Made by a program: the position numbers and the translations under genes. This document shows, in pieces, positions 45,406 through 59,600 of a stretch of DNA of 64,000 nt. The stretch covers positions 434,001 through 498,000 of the forward strand of contig NC_091046.1 in NCBI RefSeq assembly GCF_963966145.1, written 5' to 3'. The notes beneath the pieces are model-generated. The model did not search any database. It worked only from the letters and a program-made list of their open reading frames with translations, and was not told the DNA's origin. Source of the DNA: Tenebrio molitor. Its lineage: Eukaryota; Arthropoda; Insecta; Coleoptera; Tenebrionidae. Numbering within the stretch: position 1 is the stretch's first letter; every line of letters starts with the position of its first letter.

Positions 45406-45439
45406 CAACTAAATATATAAACTTTCCCGGTTATATACC

Positions 45440-48255
45440 TAACTTGACATCTGCCAAAAATAACCTCAAAATTTTCACGTTATTCAATATTCGTGAGCTG
45501 AAGTTTTCAGGTATTCGGCCTTTTTTGCATCACTTGGCTGACGCCTCGTGCTTCAAATTTCGACCTCATATCTGAAAAGTGATCTGACAGCGCTAGTCAT
45601 ATGAAAATAACTATTACGTTTAGTTCCGAAATCGTTCGAAAATTCTTTCCGTTATCGGCCAGTTTCTCTCATGACCGCCACATACAAATGGAACAAAATC
45701 GTGATCTCTCGTGGAGGAAAGGCGAAAGAAGAAACAACACCGCATCACGAGAAATTCGAATTGATGCCTCTTGTTTGCGGAAAAAATTACACATCTTATT
45801 GGTGAGCAAGCCACGAGCGTGTCCGTTCATCTCGCCATTTCCCAACAAATCATAACGAAATGTGAAAGCCGGGAGGGATATGCGCTCCATTTCGACCATC
45901 GAGTGAAAGTGGTCGCAAAAATTACGCAACTGACTAATACATTGTACCACAATGACTAAACAAATAAACAAATGGAACAGAATCAGAGTTATTTTTGCGG
46001 GAAAACCAAACACCTTGTAATAATCCATATATTTTGTCGGCGAAGGTGAAAAAAATCTCCATTTTTGCTTAATTTGCTGCACGGTTCAATAGTTGGCTTT
46101 GTTTTCCATTTTTTCCACAATTAAAAAACGACCATGAAACCGACATACAAAAAAAAAAACAAAACAGATAACGACGACGGTTTTTATCGGCGTGGAAATT
46201 AGGAATACATTTTCCACGCACCAAGGTAAAATGAAAAAAATTAAGCACACATTCTTACAAAGATATATGCATTATTACGTCATAAAATTCTTAATGACAG
46301 TTACGTAACAAAACTGCCTCCTTCGCAATACATTTACGCTCAAGTGTATTGATCATTGATCATGCAAGAGATCGAACTTCGATCTACATTACTGAACGAC
46401 AAGAAATAATCTCGGACTTGACCAACAAGTACTTGAGAAATATCGCATATTTTACACTTTGCTGTTTCATTATGCAATTAAAACCATCATTGTGACACCG
46501 TTGACATTCTGAAACCCGATCGCAATTTCACAACTAATTTTATTACTTAGGATCTTTGGTGTGGAACTTGGTGGAACGTCTTTGGATCCGAACCTGTCCA
46601 TGCATTTCAAAATACAACTCTAACCTTGCACTCGAGAATACTACAGATCCAATTTTGTCGACTCGGAAAGTTTCCGATCCACAAGTTTAAAAAAAAATTG
46701 TTTTCTTATGTCAGAACGGATCGAAGGTCACATTCTGTTTACTTCAATGCTGTAAAATTGATTCATTTTTTCCCTCGCCCTCCGAATGACGCTTGCCTTG
46801 ATTCGTATTTCCTTATTTTCTGGCGAAACAACGTCGTCGTCTTATGGCGAAAGTTTAGGGCAGGAAACGGAAACGCTCCAAGTGTTAAGGATGTTGAACA
46901 ATAAGGAACTGCGGTTAAAAATCCGGGCAGGATGAAATGTCACAATCTCCATTTTTTTGACAGATCGATATCTGTCGCGTGGCTGAAGCCCATTAAACAG
47001 TGCAAGTTTTGCCGAATGCGGTACCGAAGTTAAACTTCTTTGTAGGAAAAGGTAATTCCAAGTCGTGGCAATTCAAAAAAAAAAGCAAGGAACAAGTTTC
47101 GTTCGGCGAACACGTGGAAATCACAATGGCAGAGCCAACGCGTGCGTGCGTTTGTTTTGCCGAATTTTAAAATATGCTAATCGATTTGGGTGCCATTAAA
47201 AACCGGATTCGTCAGTTTATCCAACTTCGTATTCACTTTTAGAAGCGCCGTACGCGGATATTAACCCACTGACATGTATTTTGGACGTGGAGAGCCGAAT
47301 CGAGAGTTTGTGGGAAGATGTACCGTTGCTGCATCGATCAAGTGGAGCCGATTCGAGTCTGCATCGACAAAACAGTTCGAAGATGGTGTCGCAAAAATTT
47401 TGATGTGGAGCCGACCACTCAAGATTCAGCAATTGCAAGAAGTATTGAAAAGATTATCAAGTGTTCGAGCCAAACCAAGGAAATTAGATTAGACGCTAAA
47501 TGCAACCATGTCGCAAAACCACCGCTGTGACTCATCCAAATAACATACTTTCGATTCGACCGTTCCAGCATTAACATTAAAAACTGCACTTAAGTCACAG
47601 TTTTCATTTAATTGTAGCGCAATTGCACGCATGACGCAATGAATCAAACGCAACATAAATTGAAGACAATCGCAGTCCTTTCGCTCCCGATTTTAAAAAC
47701 TAGGACGAATCGATCAAACAATTATAACAAACAACATCCAAAGAAATATCGACGTTGGTCACGCGTTTAAAGCGACGTTAAAACCAAACAACGGACAATT
47801 ACACCTAATAAGTCACTCCGATTAAAACAACAATATGACCAATCTGAGTCACGTCTCTTCAAACAAAGTAAGTCTTCGCAGGACTCTCGTTCAGGACACA
47901 CGTAAAAACGTAAACATAAACACAATTAAAATGTACGCTGTCTCAACGTCGACCTACGAAGGGACACACCTCTTGTATTTTGATCTAACGGAGACATTAC
48001 CGATGCGTGGCCCTGAACTCTACACCCAATTTAACTTTTGAATAATGGTCCATTCTATGCAAACTTATTCGAAATTCTGGTGTATGACAAGAACGTAGTT
48101 CGTATCGTAAATCAAGCAGAATGGATTAATACGCTGTTATAATATCGACTTTAGAAAGTTTTAGTGGCATTTAAGGTGGTTCCCTTGACTTTTTCCATGA
48201 CGAACTGACATAAAATTTCACGAATGAACGAAAAACGGCTATAAAAACTTAGAAT
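45440..48255. other. Non-coding stretch
   Basis: No gene, RNA gene or repeat recognised. The ORFs at 45601-46082 and 46626-46904 overlap on both strands and have no family features. Confidence 0.35.
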
Positions 48256-48259
48256 TAGT

Positions 48260-48636
48260 ACGATTAATTCCCACATACATCAAACGTTCGTATTAATCCA
48301 ATCCTCCTAGTCTGTCTTCTGTCAAAAGCGGATAAAATTGCATGCTACTCCTGTCAAGATTTTCAAATTATTTTTAATAATTGTGTTTTTAATAAGTGTA
48401 AACATTATAAATAATTGACGTTAAAGTTTGTATTCTGGAATTAATCTTGCCAAAAATAACACGACCTAATTTTTTTATATCTGACCAATTTCCCAATTTT
48501 CATTGAAACGTTTTTGCTTTGACAATTTTACTCGTTGAATTTGGGCATTTTTATTCAAAGGTTAAACCCTCGAGCTAAAGCTCTCGGGTCTAACCAGAAA
48601 CAAAATGCCCAAATTCAACTAGCTAAATTGAAGCAA
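48260..48636 (+). repeat. F2 repeat, copy 2
   Basis: Same family as 10830-11272. The terminal hairpin is cleaner here: gaatttgggcatttttattc, aggttaaaccctcgagctaa, agctctcgggtctaacc, caaaatgcccaaattc. Confidence 0.8.
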
Positions 48637-48639
48637 ACC

Positions 48640-50675
48640 AATCATATTAATACATATTAAAGAAATCACCTAGCAACGAACGAATATCAGCGAGTATCCT
48701 GCACATGAGCAACACTAAAAAATGAAAAATTCATAAATAATCCAAAATTTTTCTTGGTAATGTTCATGATTCAGTTTTAAATGACTGCTTATCTTAATGT
48801 GAAATTTTCTTAGGGAAATAGTCTTCCGTAGATCCCTGGTGCACGCCAAATACATTTGCTTTGAAATTTTTGCACACGTAAATATTCCTGCACCGCTCTA
48901 CTTTTTTTTTTGAAGTGCCGAACTTTTATTTCCGTCAATAAATGTCATCAATCGAATTCACAATTGTTACAATTTACAAAATTGAATTAACAAACGTTGG
49001 TGGCCACTTCAACTTTGCATACATATCATCCCCTCGCAATAAATCACATTTGGATTTTGGATATATATTTTGAGGTTAGAGTGGAGATGGAGATATCAAA
49101 AGGAGTTATTAGAAAACGAGGTTCAACGTAAAAATCGCATTTTGATTTTTTTAAATATGTAATGTTGGCCAAAGGTCGCTCACAATCCAAATTTTAATTT
49201 TCAGTTTTGAATAATATGCCGTTTAAATGAAGGGAAAGGAAAAACAATAATAAACTGTTTGTTCTTTATTCAACAAAAATTGAAACAGATAATGAAACAC
49301 AAATGACATTGCAACAAATTACAAATAAACTGAAAAAAAAAATCTAAATGCGAATTATGGCCTGAAACACGGTTCAAGGAGTCGAAATTGAATTTTGAAC
49401 AACTTTTTGCGATACCTCCAACGCGAAGCCAGCCAAATATCGAAAATTAGACCCATTCACGTGGTCGCGGTTGCCCTGATTGAGAACTTACAATCGAGTA
49501 CCTACATCAAAAGATGCAACTCATGAAGTTCTAACGACTCCGCAAAAATTCAAATTTCTACTCTTAAAAACAACGAAAATATCAGCGTCTTCATCTTGAG
49601 TGCTGCACACTGTGCAAGGGCTTTCACAACATTTTTAGTAAAATTTACTTTCCGCGAACACTCGAATATCTCCCATTTCTAAGACAAAAAAATTTACTAT
49701 ACAATAATTAATTGAATATGTAACATGTGACTGTCATAATGCAATTTGTCTCATCTCGGGTTTTAATAAAAAATTTGCCCATAAATGTTCGATGACATTT
49801 AAACACTCTGAATCAACGTCTGACACAATCTGGGCCCTTCCCTCTACTGAAAAACATGTAAATTAAGCTCGGAACATGTCAACATCGTGCTTTAATGTTC
49901 GCTTCATTTTTCTCCGAAATAATTTTAACGTATCGTATTTAGGACTGTTCTGAGCAACTAGCCTGATCCTGGAGGGATTAACGGAATCAAAACGAGCTGC
50001 AGTGCTTCAATGCCTTTTTCTACACCACGAAACTAAAAATCTGGAACGGAGTGCAAACGGTGGAGCTCTCAAATTGCTGTACACCTCTTTTTATCATTAG
50101 ATACAAAACAAACATTTCCAACGGTGTACAATCAAACATTACGTAAGAACACGAAACGTTGAGTGTTTGCATTTTCTGATAATTTACCAAGCAAGCACGT
50201 GGTTAATACTAAGAAATATCAAAACGTTTAAAACGAAAAAGATGTAAATCCTTGCAAGACTGGAAACTTGAGTAGGCAAAGTACTCTGATAATGAAGAAA
50301 GAAATAGGCGCCTGCTAGTGCTTTCCTCCGAAACTGGGCCGGCACTTTAATTTCGTTTTAATTACACGATCAGAAGGCGCAGTGTTTTGCCGTGTTTATT
50401 TATTTCAATAAGATTTTGTGGAATCGTTAGTGTCAACACACTTGTGACGTAAACGTATTCTTAACGTGAGAACTGCTTGGGAGTTCTTGACCGCAATCTC
50501 AAAAAAATTATACCACCTATGGCTCCGTGTGTATTTTGACATCGACAGCATTTAGGAAATTTCATCGGGACTGACGAGATTCTCAAAATTCTAAAACAGT
50601 CTTATAATCAGAACGTAAAACTAAAGATGTATCGATGATATTAAAATATATTCCAAAACAAAACCGTGTTCTTCG
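48640..50675. other. Non-coding stretch
   Basis: AT-rich sequence with no supported feature. Confidence 0.35.
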
Positions 50676-50679
50676 ATTT

Positions 50680-50796
50680 ATATCTGTACCTTAGAGGTAA
50701 AGAATCGTATCTCCATTAAGTCTGGGACTTTCAAAATCCAATAATACCAGCCTTAAATTGGAGATACGATTCTTTGCCTCTAAGGTACAGATATAC
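50680..50796. repeat. Near-perfect 37-bp-arm hairpin
   Basis: Left arm atatctgtaccttagaggta then aagaatcgtatctcca; right arm tggagatacgattctttgcc then tctaaggtacagatata. One mismatch, loop about 42 nt. Possibly a small MITE; a structured RNA is less likely. Confidence 0.85.
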
Positions 50797-50799
50797 GTT

Positions 50800-53700
50800 T
50801 AAAAAAAATTTTCAGTGGATATGATCGAGTAAAAATCCATTCGGTTCATCGGCGTATACACATCCACAACGGTAAAATTATCAAGAAAATAAACAGAAAG
50901 TTGACAGCAATTAAAAACGAAATAATTAACCAGATACAAAATACTGTTTCAATGTTTAAGCTGTTTGCGTCAATGTTATCGAATTTGGCAAGCAAGCAGG
51001 TACGTATTACGTAGTCGTTTCATTCGTTCTGAAGAATATTTAAAAACTTTAAATAGTGATACATAATTAAACGCTATCTTCACATTCCACAAAACATTAT
51101 TTGCAAAATAATCGATAAACTGAGAGTTTCATTTATTTAAGTAGATCCCGCAGAAAAAATCAAAAGCAGAATTGTCTTCCACAAAATTATAATGTTTTCA
51201 AAAAGGAAAGATTTATTCATCAACTATTATCTGCATTAAGTTACAGACAGGACAACATTAACATGGATTTTCAACCTTTCAACCGGTTCTGTTACAATTA
51301 CTTTTCATGTTATAGGGCAATTACGTATGTACGTAGTCGAGTATGTACTGATACGTAGTTAATAACACCACCATTCTCGTAACGATATGGAGAATCAGAA
51401 TTTATCTCTTTTTAAGGTTGATGTGAAACACAAATTTTGATACATTTCCCTTTTTTAAACACCATTAGATCACGAAAGGAAAAACTACCCTACCCCATAT
51501 TCCTATTTACCGACAGATGTAAATGATATAATGAATCTTCACCGGAACCCAACATTTTTTCTTTTCTCAAGTTCGGTACCGGAGGAACGCACGGAAACCG
51601 GGCCACTATAACAAATTTCAATGAGATAACAAAGTCGAATGAACTCTGCAAGACCTGAATTTCTTCCATCCATTGTAACAGAAACTGCCGAGCGGATTAA
51701 AGCAGACGCGAAAAAAAAACAGTCGCAAATCCACAAATTTTCTCTTGCATAATTCAACAAATCCAATAAATACATTCGTCAGACAAACTTAACCTTTCCG
51801 AAAAATCTCAAGGTTCCGGCCTCACCTAGTGTCTGTTTGTTCACCGGCTGCGGACTCAACTTAGAGATCCACCTGAGGAAGCGACAGGCGCTCGGTGGTG
51901 TCGGACGACATCCTGGAGGAGTTTGCAGCACTGATATCCCGTCAGAACCCGGCAACGGCCGGTACCGACTGTATGGTGACATCAAAGTGGAAAACCTCAC
52001 ATCACAGAAAGCACAAAATTCCAAAAAAAAAAAACCTCGAACGGAAACACAACCACCAATGAGGAAAACGAGATTATCGCGCTTCTTGGACACTCTTTCT
52101 TCGGTCGCAACACATGTCTCACCTGTTGCACATCAACCGAATCAACCGCAATTCAACGCTGGCAAATCACCGACTGCAAGTGGTCGACGGTCCGATTAGC
52201 GGTACCGTGTTCCATTCTCTCACACCACGTCCACCACGCGACGTACAGGCGCGCGCAGCCGTCCTCTGCACCAGGTTAAAACATCAGGTAAAAGATGTAA
52301 TGGGCAATGGCCAACGAGTAGACTGCGCTCGAGGATTTATTATTGTTGGACGTAACGTCGCGGAAGACCAACAAGAAGGATAATCGCGAGATGCAAGTGG
52401 TGCGGATCTTTATAACTCGCAAGGCATTTCTTGTGGACACAGCAGAAATTTTGTTGATGATGTGGTTATGACTCTGGGTGTCTGAACCAACCTACGTGCA
52501 CTGTTTCAGCTGGGCCAGCAAACTTCAGACGTTCAAGCAAACAACTAAACTGAAACTTTCTGTCAACCTCGCATAATGTATTAGCAATCTGATCTCACCA
52601 TTCAACATTCCGTCATAATACATTTTTTCTACATATTCGACTGCCAGATTGGAATTTTCAAACCCGAGCAAAAGATATAAAAAAACAAATATCAGTGGTT
52701 GGTAGTAGAATCAAATGCGTATCTTCTTTTTAAATATCAGAATCGCATGTGATTCGTGCATTTGGCAAAGTAACGTATAACTATAAATCAAAATCGGAAA
52801 TGAACTTCGTAATGTATGACTACTAAACATGCAAAAGTATCTTAACGAAATGCGGCTACAAAAGTCATTAACGAATGTACAACGTACGAAAAGAAAGTAC
52901 CACTTTCTATTTGTATTTTTCATTTAACCATTAAACCCACATGAAAGCGACTTTTTGATACCATTATTGCCCAAAGATAACAATACGTAATTCCACATTC
53001 TGTGATAGACACTGCATTGCTTTCTGACTTTTTGTCTATTGCTTGTCTTTTGCTCTATCATACTTTGCCGTTTGTATTTCTAAACCAAACGGATTCTGCT
53101 TGCAAAAGAAGCTAAAAAAAATACTATGTTCGTCGAATCGTACATCGTTTTCCAAACTACTACCCACCTTCAATTAACGATAAATGAAAATCGAAGAGAG
53201 TGTACAAGAAGTTCCAGCAGCTGATCGAACGTCTTAATTAGCCTTAAATCAGCTGCGCATCTTGTAACACCGTCCCGAAACAAAACTTAATTGAAAATAG
53301 ATCCTAAACGGTCGCAAACAAGGAAGTTGACGCTCGCCCAAAACACGTGTCACGTAAAAACTAATTGATTTTACGCGAAAAACACATTCAAAATGAAAAT
53401 CAACGGATTTAACAAACACTTATCGTTCCCCCCTCGGTCGCACTCGCAGGGGAAAGAAATAATTAAATGCAATTTTTTTGCAATTACATATGTATTTTCT
53501 CTAAATCCTTTCGTTTTCACATTGCATAACGCAGGATGCTCACCCAACCTCTATCATTTTGACACCGTTAATGGAAGAAAGTTGTTTGGAATTAATTCAG
53601 CAAGTTTGGCTCCCTACCTTCTTTCTAATCGAAGAAAACGACGATTCACATAAACATCAAATCCAAAAATTCTTTGAGTCCGGCGAATGCGATAAAAACA

Positions 53701-54755
53701 ATAAACACACGCGCACACTCACACAAACAAAACAAAGGAAGTGTGCTTATCAGAATCGTCGAATTGCAGAAAAGAAACCGCAAAACGTTCACGGTTTGTA
53801 GATTTCAAATCCTTTAGTTTCACCATGGAACGGGATCCGAAAATCAACCGAATCTGACACATCCCATTCAATCAATGCCACATTTATATCGGAGAAACAT
53901 GTGGGCGAGTTTATTGTGTTTGAAATCCATCCCGGTCGGCAATTGACCATTCTTACCTCGATTAAAAACTATTAAAACATTAATGGTAAAATTACGACTC
54001 GCCTTCGCAATCGCAACGTCGCAATACAGAATAAAATTGTAGTACCAGGTGAAAAATTTATAATGAGGTTCGAGGGGAAGAGTCCGAGAGCTAAATTTAA
54101 ATTCGAACATTTGCACACGAACACAAAAAACGAGGCACGTGCTGAAAGGAGAACAAGAAAGCGTCGAAAATTCTGACATAATAAGACAACAAAATCATCA
54201 CAAGTCTACGTTTTGATGAGAGAATGGCTACTTTCTGCTGGTTTGTTGTGTAATTTATAGCTGCAATAATCGGAGAAAATGAAATATTACAACTTGACGC
54301 AACAGTGGTAACGATAGTTTGGAATTATATTAAAAAAAATAAAGTAATGTCGGAATTGAATATTCATAGTTTGCTGTCACGGCCGGCAAAAAAAAACTGT
54401 TCAAGAAAACAATCCCACTACTAATATACTGCAACACTTGAAATTTATGCTACGTAAGTAAACATCATCTTTATAACCAGTCCAGTTTTGCAACTTTTTT
54501 GTACGTTAAGTAAACATCGACAATAATGCGTAACTGCAAAATGCAAACCAGTTTTTTTTTGTAACCTGCAAAGAAAATACGGACTTGGAGACTTGGGACT
54601 TTCTATGCGATTCCGCACGAGGTTGGTGTTAGTGCGTAATACAGTAGTAGACTGACAATTACTTTTTAAATTTAAAATAATAACCTAAACGTAAAATTAC
54701 CACCTTACTGCAGTACTCCCGGACTTTGGTCTAACAAAAATTAATTATATACTGA
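50800..54755. other. Non-coding stretch with a GC-richer patch at 51.8-52.4 kb
   Basis: No supported protein gene. Strong minus-strand donor sites occur at about 51823 (ACTAG|GTGAGG), 52119 (CAACAG|GTGAGA) and 53956 (CGAG|GTAAGA). They are compatible with alternative non-coding first exons of a minus-strand gene. Confidence 0.4.
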
Positions 54756-54759
54756 GATG

Positions 54760-54928
54760 TAACGGGTGTTTTTTTAAATTTGGCGTTGAAGAGTCGATTG
54801 TGAATGCACTATACGGATAACAGATCACGGATCAACTGTTTAAATCTTATGCTTTTACACGAGTGGTGCGTTCTCAATCGATTCTCCAACACGAACTTCC
54901 GACGCCAAATTTAAAAAAACACCCTTTA
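54760..54928. mobile_element. MITE with TA flanks
   Basis: Inverted ends gggtgtttttttaaatttgg and ccaaatttaaaaaaacaccc. Inner pair gagtcgattgtgaatgcac and gtgcgttctcaatcgattc. TA at 54760-54761 and 54927-54928. Confidence 0.9.
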
Positions 54929-54942
54929 TGTATGTACATATA

Positions 54943-55094
54943 CAGGGCACGTCACATAAGGCTTATTTCTGAATTTATTTTGTACGCAACCAAAAATACT
55001 AATGACACAGACTACTTGAAACTGTTTATAATGTGATTTAATTTAGTAATCAACGTAGGTATGTAATTTGGCTAAAAATGTCAAAACGACAGTT
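54943..55094 (+). repeat. Direct repeat also present at 10479-10632
   Basis: Starts tacagggcacgtcacataag, 15 nt after the previous MITE. Nearly the same 150 bp as the first copy, in the same orientation. Confidence 0.8.
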
Positions 55095-55342
55095 GATGAA
55101 TTTATTTTTGATTTCATTAATCAGGACAGGATATTTTGAAATCACATTTTATTTGGACAAACAACATTTTTATTAGAGTTTGTTGTCTTATAAAAACCTT
55201 CTTAGATGTTATGTTTATGGACTGTCACAGATAGGTTTTGAGTTTGTATAAATCTAATATAGAATTCATTGAACTGAATTCTTATAAAAATTGGGCAGAT
55301 AATTTTTATGTATGTATTTATTTATTGGGATAACGAAATACA

Positions 55343-55473
55343 TAGTAGTTTATTTAACGAGTTGCTTAAAATCTTTAAAATTAGCTTGACGTTTCGTTTT
55401 GACAAGTTGTGACATTTATCAAAATCCGTTCACAATGGAGAAAATTCTCAAATTCTGACAGTGTCGAACAAAA
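55343..55473 (-). repeat. F1 repeat, copy C, without the hairpin
   Basis: Matches the single-strand part of the F1 family (gcttgacgtttcgttttgac, tgtcgaacaaaaaaa) but goes directly from tttatttaacgagtt to gcttaaaatc. The stem-loop part is precisely missing. Confidence 0.8.
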
Positions 55474-55474
55474 A

Positions 55475-56520
55475 AATGCAAGCATTGCTCAGAGATGTGA
55501 CTTACTTTTATTTTAACTGCTGACAGTTAAAGTCGTTCCAATCTTAAAACTTCTGGTTAGTTTAGTTATCAAAAGTAAAATGTATAAATATATACGTGAA
55601 TTGTTTATCAATTGAAATCAAGCGAATCCTTCTTTATCGTTCCACCGATAAACTCGTAAAAATAATCGTAATAATTTAACGACGTATTCAATTAAACAGT
55701 TTATTTAAATGACATTACTCCACTATAAAAAGAATTAATGAAATGTGTTCAATGTACACTGCTGTGCAGAAAAATCGCTTTAAGTCGGTCTAGATCAGTT
55801 TTGACTTTTTATTTGTAAGTGTCAAACAACTGTTTCATTTTCCTAATACTGTTTCATTTTCCTAATAAGTAAAAACAGTGACACTGACAATTTATAACCT
55901 ATTTACAAATATAATATCAAAATCCACATTTACGAAACACAAAATATGTACTAGAAAACTTGATTGCTTGGTTTTCCAAGTGTACGCCATTTCTCTGCAC
56001 AGGAGTGTATATTTTAAAATCTAAAAGAATAACTTTTTCAAAACTGTGGTATATACAGCTGAATTCAAAAAAATCGGGAAACATAAAAAAAATGAAAAAA
56101 AATAGGTTCAAATTATTTGACGGTACGTCAGTTTATAAATAAATAATTCAATGACATTTTTAAAAATTATTTGATAGGTACTGTCCAGTAGACAATTATG
56201 TAATTGACAAATACATTACATTACATTAGGAAAAATTTCATTTCCCGTTTTTTCTGAATTCAGCTGTACATTCCAATCGAACATGTGACTAAAGTGTCCA
56301 CGGTAAGGATTATTCAAAAATTTGTTTCGCCAGCAACGTGTTTTCCAATTGCGAACGTCCGTAAAACTTCCAACGCGAAATTAACAATTGTCCCGCGCCC
56401 TTCGCTCGTATCTCTCTCATACGATCACGCGTCCATAAAACTCGACGATTTTCATTGGAACTTATTTATTTCTGGCCAGGGTTCAACAATTGTGCTCCGG
56501 GTCTGGCGAGCCTACAGAAA
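55475..56520. other. Non-coding stretch upstream of the tRNA end
   Basis: No supported gene. A palindromic pair near 56058-56265 (agctgaattcaaaaaa and ttctgaattcagctgta) suggests another decayed foldback. Confidence 0.4.
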
Positions 56521-56526
56521 AAAAAT
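56519..56526 (-). terminator. Pol III terminator of tRNA-Tyr
   Basis: Run of T on the minus strand immediately after the tRNA 3' end. Confidence 0.85.
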
Positions 56527-56619
56527 TCCTTCGAGCCGGATTTGAACCAGCGACCTATGGATTACCGCTTTCAATGCCGCCACTACAGTCCACCGCTCTA
56601 CCAACTGAGCTATCGAAGG
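56527..56619 (-). tRNA. tRNA-Tyr (anticodon GUA) with a 20-nt intron
   Basis: The 93-nt gene reads CCTTCGATAGCTCAGTTGGT in the acceptor and D arm and ends GGTTCAAATCCGGCTCGAAG plus GA. The acceptor stem CCTTCGA pairs with TCGAAGG and the discriminator is A. The anticodon arm is GGACTGTAG followed by ATCC once the intron tggcggcattgaaagcggta (one base after the anticodon) is removed. A canonical intron in tRNA-Tyr is normal for animals. A run of eight T follows the 3' end on the minus strand, as expected for an RNA polymerase III terminator. The A and B boxes are intact. Confidence 0.97.
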
Positions 56620-59600
56620 ATATGAACACCTCACGACGAGCAAGTGAAGGTTTGCGAACATTGCGTCGTTATTTTTGAACACGAAATGAGGCCAACCTCC
56701 TTGCATTAATTTCTTGGTTGTTGCTAAACAATTACGAGTACATCGTCGCATATTCCAGGTGAAACACCTAAAGAATCGATGCGTCAAAACAAATAACCGA
56801 ACAAAACAGCAAGCTTTGTCTTTTTCGGAACTTTCTGTTCATCCTAATTTTTGTTGCAAAGCAGGAAACTGAGAGCAGAAAGAAGGCGCCTCTGAAGGTG
56901 TCGGTCGCATTGCGCAAGAGTAATTAAGTCACTAAAGGGGGTCATCAGCGTCTTGAATAGCGACAGGCGGGTTTTTCATTAATTTTACAAGAACGCTTTA
57001 ATTGGAATTTAATGAACTTTCTCCACCTCTGCTAGTGAAAAATAATAAAGATGAAAAATTGATGTCGTTTATTCGAATCACAATACGAACGCCAAAGGAC
57101 AGGCAGGCTATCTAGCACCTATCCATAGAATGATAATATAATAATATACAGGGTTATTCTAAATGATCGTAGGCGTAAAAACTAAATGTAAAATTTTTCA
57201 TTGCCGCTCCGTATAAAAAACATCCAAGTGATGTGAATAAGTGAATAAACACCGTTCACACACAGGAGTTAAAGTGGGTGCAAAACAACTGAATATTTTT
57301 AGAATTGGTGGCAAAACAACGCAACATTTTTGGATTCAATCGTTAATTTAAAAAAAATAAATAAAACCCTCACCACCGCAATTTTCACCTAAAAAATGGC
57401 AGGTCTGGTCAAATGGAAAATAATGACCATACCTGAAAAACAACGTGTTCAAAAACAGGCCTGGCACAATTCCTGAATTAATGCAGGTAATGCACTAATA
57501 ACTGCATTTAATTGATGTCCCGACTTTGCAAAGGTCATTTCAAAACATGAAGCGAAGAGAGTAGCATTATGTTTGGAAGCTGAAGACAACAATTTCGAAC
57601 AATTACTCTAGTTCGTAAATACGATTGGAGCTACTCATGATTCTTTTACAACCGACAGGTCACACATAATGTACACCTTTATGAAAATCAAGATTTCAAC
57701 GTTCTAAAAATCACTAACCTAACTTTTAAGACTGACATCTGATAATTGACCTGAAATTTTAATGAATCGCCAACTGAAATTTTTGGTCACAACCAACTCT
57801 ATTTTTTTTTCGATCTCACGATCCACTGAAAAAATTGAAAATACAAATTTCTTTTATGAATATTATTGTTCATTACATATTTGTTTTACGTCCTCTGTTA
57901 TATTCATCCATAAAACAAAGTGTTTTTCCTGTTTCGAAATTATGTACTTCCACAAGAAACGATAATAAAGGATATTGTCGCATACATTTCAAATTTCAAC
58001 ATAAACGAAATTTAATTTAAAAACCTGTTGGGACAAATAAAGCGTTATTTATTGTTCAACAATCAAAAAAATCTTGGTGCAAAAATGCAATTCATCTTCA
58101 TTATTTTCTCTTTTCTCATGAAAAAAATGTTTCGTAACACATCTTTCTACGACAATGTGTAAAAAAATTATAGTACGAGTATGTACTATGTCCACAAATG
58201 ATTTCTCATTAATTCATCATTCTTGCCGACTTCGGAAATTTGCAATTCTCCGGTAATGAATTAAAGTCAGCACTGGGTAATAATAATAATAGGTATAGCA
58301 TTCTAGAGACAGTTCGATCGGCGGCGGCGGCAACCCTGCTGCTCAGGTTACCCGGAAAATTTCTTGGACTTTTACTACGAATTTCTATTAAAAAATATTA
58401 CGGGTGTCGTAACGGCAGCGTGTACAGAGTCAACCGTAATCGATAGAGTTCTTGACCGTTGACGATGATGATGGGAGACGACAGTTCTTGTACGACTGCA
58501 ACATCTGTTGCCAAGATCAATTATCGCGATCATCGGTTTAATTGGAGTTGTTTTAACGGGAACTTTAACGTGTCGCCTTCTAACCCTGTAGTGGCAGGAA
58601 GAAGAAAAAAGAACTGCCATCGACATTTGAGAGAGGTCACTCGCTCTATACATAGACGACTCTAGGCTGCAAGTTTCAGCTTATTTCTCACATTTGCGAC
58701 AACCAAAGAGTTAATTACATAGTTAACTACTAAAATCAAGTTCTAATTAATATAAAACATAATTAACAAAAATACATCGTCTTCGTCTCCTTTTTTCACC
58801 ATAAAGTTAATAAAGAGTTGATTTATTCCGAATGTGGCGTTTAGAAAGGTAATCGATATTATAACCCAGTTATTTATTTTTTGCTATTATAAAGAGTGTC
58901 GTTCTCCTCTTTAATTTCCCTTTTATCTTCAACATTCCTTTTTGATTTGCTGAAAATCGTTGAGTTGAACAGATTTTAAATGTTAAATCGCATTATATTT
59001 GGAGTACATATTTTTGTTCAAGAATTTTTATTTTTCTGTAACGTAATTAAAGCGGTGATAAAATGTTTATTTGTCTGTCTAATTCAAGTCAAAATTCGTG
59101 TTTTATTTGTTGTTCTTGCTCGAATCCGGCCTTTTCGTCGAATCCATCAACTAAAACTCTTCCACTTGCGAAATTACTTTGAAGTTTACGTAACTTTGCA
59201 CTTTTTATTCCCTCTAAAAACTGTTCGAATGCGGCAAACGGAAAGCTTACACCTCCTATTTATTTAACTTTCGGACAACCAACGTACATAAACTTAAGAC
59301 TATTAATGTCCCTCCCGGCTACATTATTTCGACTTGCAGCACATCAAATTCGCGTTGAAGAACTTCGATGATTTGCAAAAAAAAAATCAACACAGTAGCA
59401 CAATACCGAGAATTAGTTATAAACAACGACGCTTCCAATGACGCATTTTCTATTATTAATCGCATGAAAACTTTCGAAATAGAAGGAAAAAATTCGGGGC
59501 CAACATCAACAAAAATTAATGCGACACAATGCCAGATGACCCTCACACAGCATCGCAAAACAAGGCAAATTAAAGCGATAAATATCACGTATATTTTAAT

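Noticed and set aside
56490..56787. ORFs overlapping on both strands containing RAGFEPAT-like peptides
   Set aside because: They are translations of the tRNA-Tyr gene and its flanks, a well-known artefact.
57147..57170. tacagggttattctaaatga as a full mariner element
   Set aside because: It looks like a mariner end but no matching inverted end was found nearby.
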